A stretch of 10,758 nucleotides of DNA, from assembly GCA_031255655.1 (NCBI GenBank), contig JAIRSB010000011.1, positions 1 to 10,758 of the forward strand. The letters are read 5' to 3'. The first letter of the stretch is position 1, and each line of letters begins with the position of its first letter. This DNA is from Spirochaetaceae bacterium (lineage in GTDB: Bacteria; Spirochaetota; Spirochaetia; Treponematales; Breznakiellaceae). The translations under genes were made by a program, and so were the position numbers. Below, piece after piece: positions 8,501 through 10,758 of this stretch. The notes beneath the pieces were generated by a model that searched no databases, was not told where the DNA came from, and saw only the letters and a list, made by a program, of their open reading frames with translations.

Positions 8501-10172
8501 AGCTCAGTTTAACCGCGAGAGTATGAGCTTGATACTTTCGAATGACGAGGACAGCAGAACTAGACTTGAGGATATCCAAGTAACAACACGCGGGCTTGAA
8601 AATAGGATAACGCGGATATTGGACGGAATCGGCAGCGAGGTTCGTTCGTACCCGGAATTCAACATCAATTCGATAGATATGTCGCGGAGTCAGAATTATT
8701 TGCTGTACAAGCCGGTGTTGTTCCGGCAAGGTTCAAGCGATATTTATGTGCGCGGCGTAATCCGGCTGGAAATATCTAACGAAACCATATTGGAAGCCAT
8801 ACGCGAAGGGCGGCGAAGCATTTTAACCACGATTCTGTATGTCTCTTTTGCCGCCATGATGATTGGCAGTATCGGCGCGTTGGTGCTGGCCACGCTGATA
8901 GTTCTGCCGATAGACCGGCTTGTGCGCCATGTCGAGCGTATTCGCGACACGAACAACAAGGCGGAACTTGAAGGCGTTGAAATCAAGCTGAAATCGAATG
9001 ACGAATTGAAAATTCTCGCGGAAACTGTCAACGATATGACTCGTGGGCTCGTAAAAGCGGCAAAAGCCGCGGAAGATTTGTCTATTGGCAAGGAGGTTCA
9101 GAAGAAATTTATTCCGTTGGAGGTCGATAAAGAGGGAAATAAGCTCACTTATGGTTCAAAATCGGACAAAAATACGCAGTTTTTTGGCTATTACGAGGGC
9201 GCGAAGGGTGTTTCGGGCGATTATTTTGACTATCAGGATATTGACGGGCGTTATTTTGCGATTATAAAGTGCGATGTCGCGGGAAAAGGTGTTCCCGCCG
9301 CGTTGATTATGGCGCAGATTGCCACGATGTTCCGCAATTATTTCAAGACATGGCGTCCTGCCGGCGGCGACCGCATAGAGTCGCTTGTTTATCTTATGAA
9401 CGACTTCATCGAAACGCTGGGTTTCAAAGGGCGCTTTGCGGCTTTTACGTTGTGCATTTTCGATTCGCAGGAGGGCACGCTCAATTTTTGTAATGCCGGC
9501 GACAATTTGATTCACTGGTTCGACCACTCCGAAAGAAAGCTGAAAACCATCACACTGCCGCAAACTCCGGCTGTAGGCGTGCTGCCGAACTCGATTCTTG
9601 AGTCGACTAGCGCTTATAAGGTTCAGCAGTTGATTTTAAAGCCGGGCGATATGCTGCTGCTGTACACTGACGGGATTGAGGAGGCTAAGCGTTTGTTCCG
9701 CGACTCCGATTTTGATGAGATTGTCTGCGAATATAACAATTTGCCGCAGGATTCGCCGCATGGTAATCATACTGTAGGGCAGAACGGCGAGGAACTCGGC
9801 GCTGATCGTGTAGAGGCTATCATCAATGCCGTGATGAATAAGCAAGTATACACTATGTACAAATATCACAATCCGCTGGGCGACAAGAAATATAATTTTG
9901 ATTTCACATCCTGTTCCGGTACAATCGAGGAAGTGATAATGGCGATGGTGTCTGTAGAAAAGATTTTTCGTATGTATAAGGAGCCGGGAGAGGACTCCCA
10001 TATTCTTGTAGACGGCAAGATAGATTCATTTTTGCGCGAGCATTTTATTGAATACCGCGTATACTGCAAAGCAAAAAATTGTCCAGAAAATCCCGCCTAT
10101 GTTTACTACATGGAAGTAAACGAGGACGAACAATACGACGATCTTACTATACTGGGACTGCGCTGGAAATAA
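5553..10172 (+). CDS. Membrane-bound sensor phosphatase: Asp-box propeller, Fn3-like modules, HAMP, SpoIIE/PP2C
   Basis: A 1539-residue protein, probably a sensor that dephosphorylates a cytoplasmic anti-sigma antagonist, as RsbU and SpoIIE do. In order: signal peptide (about 1-32); sialidase-like propeller (about 35-420) with Asp boxes SDNGGADF (137-144), SEDGYTW (201-207) and SGDGGKTW (258-265); two Fn3-like modules opening DKTAP (424) and DTTPP (523); another beta-rich domain (about 640-750). Membrane segments lie near 770-795, 833-858 and 1092-1116, with an outer loop of about 230 residues before the third. HAMP is at about 1118-1168. The PP2C domain keeps all acidic metal ligands: SGDYFD (D1223, D1226), DVAGKG (D1241), TDGIEE (D1373) and DDLT (1529-1532). 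About 150 residues separate the last two motifs, against roughly 40 in RsbU. An in-frame GTG at 5508 lies in the upstream repeat, so ATG 5553, which opens directly into a signal peptide, is preferred. The propeller ligand and substrate are unknown. Confidence 0.88.
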   Translation: MKIRRISSAFLTKLLLFLAFFAPAFPVNLFCADRIYWDNPEQFSSGAGSFPQTASGPGIAVVGWQETEGTEASGQIYISIAVNSEAAGEDWVIYDRIAGPYHYALGEPSIFTLSIDKNGRIFVCIAASTSQTMILISDNGGADFEEYTLNQNSGAGNAGANMSEEAGEALAPRIFHMVDDSVVIFALRSLGRNLSIYYSRSEDGYTWTSFEPFVTENALQLNFLPSHAAIDGVDYIVFQALISGTLNRPSYQLYIKISGDGGKTWSTSRRITTFGDAEPETDTGANPDYFNNERANLLNYNGKLFLVWERRDAIGIPQIYGITLNPDGSLDGDGERINSQIAYCNNPVAVEYNGERVVIWFDNRHGQNEAFMAVKTDGVWENVELSRFSESVIFARPVLVSDTFFVFWQELTDGVNSISILSSDKTAPVPNLIADNFTAGVRVASARARIRWNVPYDSSGVKGYSWAWNRGSVKIPAQEIMAPAWDMSVEENALEDGEWYFTMIAQDNAGNWSEPVSITFIRDTTPPPAAGIIYPALDENGFMLSNTFTVHWTEPPASDIAGYSWDLDYIAPPAASEDAAILQAAALNERSNALRSRGMENYASFVNEDNGWWRFTVIPLDGVGNAGPPSSIIFRTNKYIPHTFITMLDYRQDIQGDLSMEIIGRGFSENGEISDILFRKDGRTVRHLSLANRDYTVSGDRRILIPDVEFLPEGNYYVVVRHPLRGDAVSPKPISIAKTFTVKFGDFNNLWENSWFVRLGGEFVFNIETAALWLFLALCALLAVLTVRGIIVILLESKAVQIETLAILNEDPMPAEKKRRAAFAKKHIFGLRLKFALFILALVLLIVVMFSVPLFVSMSRTQRETLMRGMWDRSSVLLEALTRSARVFLPSNSVLELGYLPSQISSVPEARYVTITGFGSGDTTSDDYVWATNDPDILLKINTNVLELGVSRIADEITQDLSALSYEWNDEAREAVGDMAESIAQFNRESMSLILSNDEDSRTRLEDIQVTTRGLENRITRILDGIGSEVRSYPEFNINSIDMSRSQNYLLYKPVLFRQGSSDIYVRGVIRLEISNETILEAIREGRRSILTTILYVSFAAMMIGSIGALVLATLIVLPIDRLVRHVERIRDTNNKAELEGVEIKLKSNDELKILAETVNDMTRGLVKAAKAAEDLSIGKEVQKKFIPLEVDKEGNKLTYGSKSDKNTQFFGYYEGAKGVSGDYFDYQDIDGRYFAIIKCDVAGKGVPAALIMAQIATMFRNYFKTWRPAGGDRIESLVYLMNDFIETLGFKGRFAAFTLCIFDSQEGTLNFCNAGDNLIHWFDHSERKLKTITLPQTPAVGVLPNSILESTSAYKVQQLILKPGDMLLLYTDGIEEAKRLFRDSDFDEIVCEYNNLPQDSPHGNHTVGQNGEELGADRVEAIINAVMNKQVYTMYKYHNPLGDKKYNFDFTSCSGTIEEVIMAMVSVEKIFRMYKEPGEDSHILVDGKIDSFLREHFIEYRVYCKAKNCPENPAYVYYMEVNEDEQYDDLTILGLRWK

Positions 10173-10230
10173 GAGCGCGTTCTTAGGTATAATGCGGATA
10201 GGTTATTCGCCATTGCGAAACATCCCTCTC

Positions 10231-10272
10231 CCGTCATTGCGATCCCGTCAGGGCGAAGCAATCCAATGACGG
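10231..10272. repeat. Palindromic intergenic repeat (CGTCATTGCGA...GAAGCAATCC type)
   Basis: CCGTCATTG (10231-10239) is perfectly inverted as CAATGACGG (10264-10272). A second, mutually exclusive pairing is possible between ATTGC (10236-10240) and GCAAT (10258-10262). A partial copy, CATTGCGAAA, occurs just upstream at 10211-10220. The wording matches a dispersed repeat type common in many bacterial genomes (recalled, not searched). It lies between convergent genes, but neither side has a T tract, so it is more likely a dispersed repeat than an intrinsic terminator. Confidence 0.65.
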
Positions 10273-10294
10273 TTATCTTGAGAAATGTCTCACA

Positions 10295-10630
10295 TCATAA
10301 GACGCTTTTTATTTTTTCAATGAAATCATTAGTATCTTCCATGCTAAACATTAAAATATAATCTTTTGTAGGCATTAGTAATACGTTATTCCTGTCGGTC
10401 AAATAAACCAACGCTTTGTTTCCATTATTTAGCCTCGCCCAGCCTGAAAGAAAATTCGGCAAACCAATACCGTTTGTCCTCATTGAAACATTGTATTCTT
10501 TATCCAAGTTCAAATTTACAGCCCTGATGTTATCAACATATATATTTTCAATAGGTATTTTTTTGCAATAGACTTGTTTAATAACTGCGTGGATGAAATA
10601 ATAACAGTATGAGAAGGGAAGGAAAGGCAC
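10295..10630 (-). CDS. Bacterial PH-domain protein, probably 5'-truncated by an IS
   Basis: The C-terminal part resembles small bacterial pleckstrin-homology domain proteins (bPH type). The recognisable run is MRTNGIGLPNF (50-60), SGWARLNNG (62-70), KALVYLTDR (72-80), MPTKDYILMFS (86-96) and a closing helix DTNDFIEKIKSVL. Members of this group usually have hydrophobic segments before the PH domain; their function is generally unknown. Similarity seems to begin only near residue 23 (KKIPIENIYV). Residues 1-22 (MPFLPFSYCYYFIHAVIKQV and on) are read from sequence that appears to belong to the IS5-like element starting near 10570. The frame overlaps the forward transposase ORF by 22 bases. The genuine 5' end has therefore probably been replaced, and the gene is likely a remnant without its own promoter or start. 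The stop at 10295 faces the stop of the phosphatase gene. Confidence 0.6.
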   Translation of the reverse strand: MPFLPFSYCYYFIHAVIKQVYCKKIPIENIYVDNIRAVNLNLDKEYNVSMRTNGIGLPNFLSGWARLNNGNKALVYLTDRNNVLLMPTKDYILMFSMEDTNDFIEKIKSVL

Positions 10631-10758
10631 TAGATGTCCAAGCGGCTATTTTTAAGCGGGTATATGGGGTAACCCCTGATACATTTCATAAAATGTCATT
10701 AATTCTCCAAAAGGAGTTTGACGCACTGCATAAAAGAGGGGGCAAACCTCCTAAACTG
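10609..10758 (+). CDS. IS5-family transposase, N-terminal part (cut by window edge)
   Basis: Fifty codons from ATG 10609 run in frame to the end of the window. The protein reads MRREGKALDVQAAIFKRVYG, VTPDTFHKMSLILQKEFDAL and HKRGGKPPKL. This matches the start of IS5-family (IS427/ISL2-like) transposases, typically '...RLTGVxxETFxKMxxxL' then 'GRPxKLSxEDxLLMTLEY'. The catalytic domain would lie beyond the window, so whether the gene is intact or split into two frames cannot be told. No strong ribosome binding site is visible before the ATG. The element's left end is probably near 10570, where GACTTGTTTAATAACT resembles an IS terminus and where the PH-domain similarity stops. Confidence 0.7.
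   Translation, partial: MRREGKALDVQAAIFKRVYGVTPDTFHKMSLILQKEFDALHKRGGKPPKL

Noticed and set aside
10231..10272. Intrinsic terminator for the phosphatase gene
   Set aside because: The stem is not followed by a T tract on either strand.
1..10758. CRISPR array or phage defence operon
   Set aside because: No regularly spaced repeats and no nuclease, helicase or toxin-like genes were found in the window.

Overview
The window looks like chromosomal DNA of a spirochaete, most probably in the Treponema clade. The evidence is a divergent FliG paralogue, a selenocysteine tRNA, and a very long membrane-anchored SpoIIE-type phosphatase of a kind I associate with treponemes. This assignment rests on remembered family resemblance, not a database search. 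Base composition is near-balanced and coding is dense in the housekeeping parts. The gaps hold decayed transposase genes and palindromic repeats, as in a host-associated genome that has gone through insertion-sequence bursts.

Layout. Positions 1-640 hold the relic of a DDE transposase gene, broken across all three forward frames. Its tail contains a strong promoter (609-638) for a selenocysteine tRNA gene (654-747, forward). Facing it on the reverse strand is a two-gene operon: a FliG-family gene (4798-3611) followed after six bases by polA (3604-800). A 750-base gap (4799-5552) holds the fliG promoter, an IS3-family relic (about 4941-5430), an imperfect palindrome (5452-5508) and a forward promoter. 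That promoter drives a 1539-residue protein (5553-10172). The protein has a signal peptide, a sialidase-like Asp-box propeller, Fn3-like modules, three membrane segments, a HAMP domain and a SpoIIE/PP2C phosphatase. Beyond it lie another palindromic repeat (10231-10272), a reverse-strand bacterial PH-domain gene that seems to have lost its 5' end, and the start of an IS5-like transposase gene running off the right edge.

How the parts work together. The FliG paralogue and PolA are probably co-transcribed, without an obvious functional link. PolA keeps its polymerase and 5' nuclease active sites but has lost two acidic residues of the 3'-5' proofreading site. The large phosphatase is probably an outside-in sensor that dephosphorylates a cytoplasmic anti-sigma antagonist; its partner is not in the window. 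The selenocysteine tRNA implies that the organism makes selenoproteins, none of which are visible here. The most unusual items are the propeller-phosphatase fusion with its enlarged catalytic domain, the degenerate PolA proofreading site, and two divergent promoters whose -10 boxes sit so close to the start codons that both mRNAs may be leaderless.
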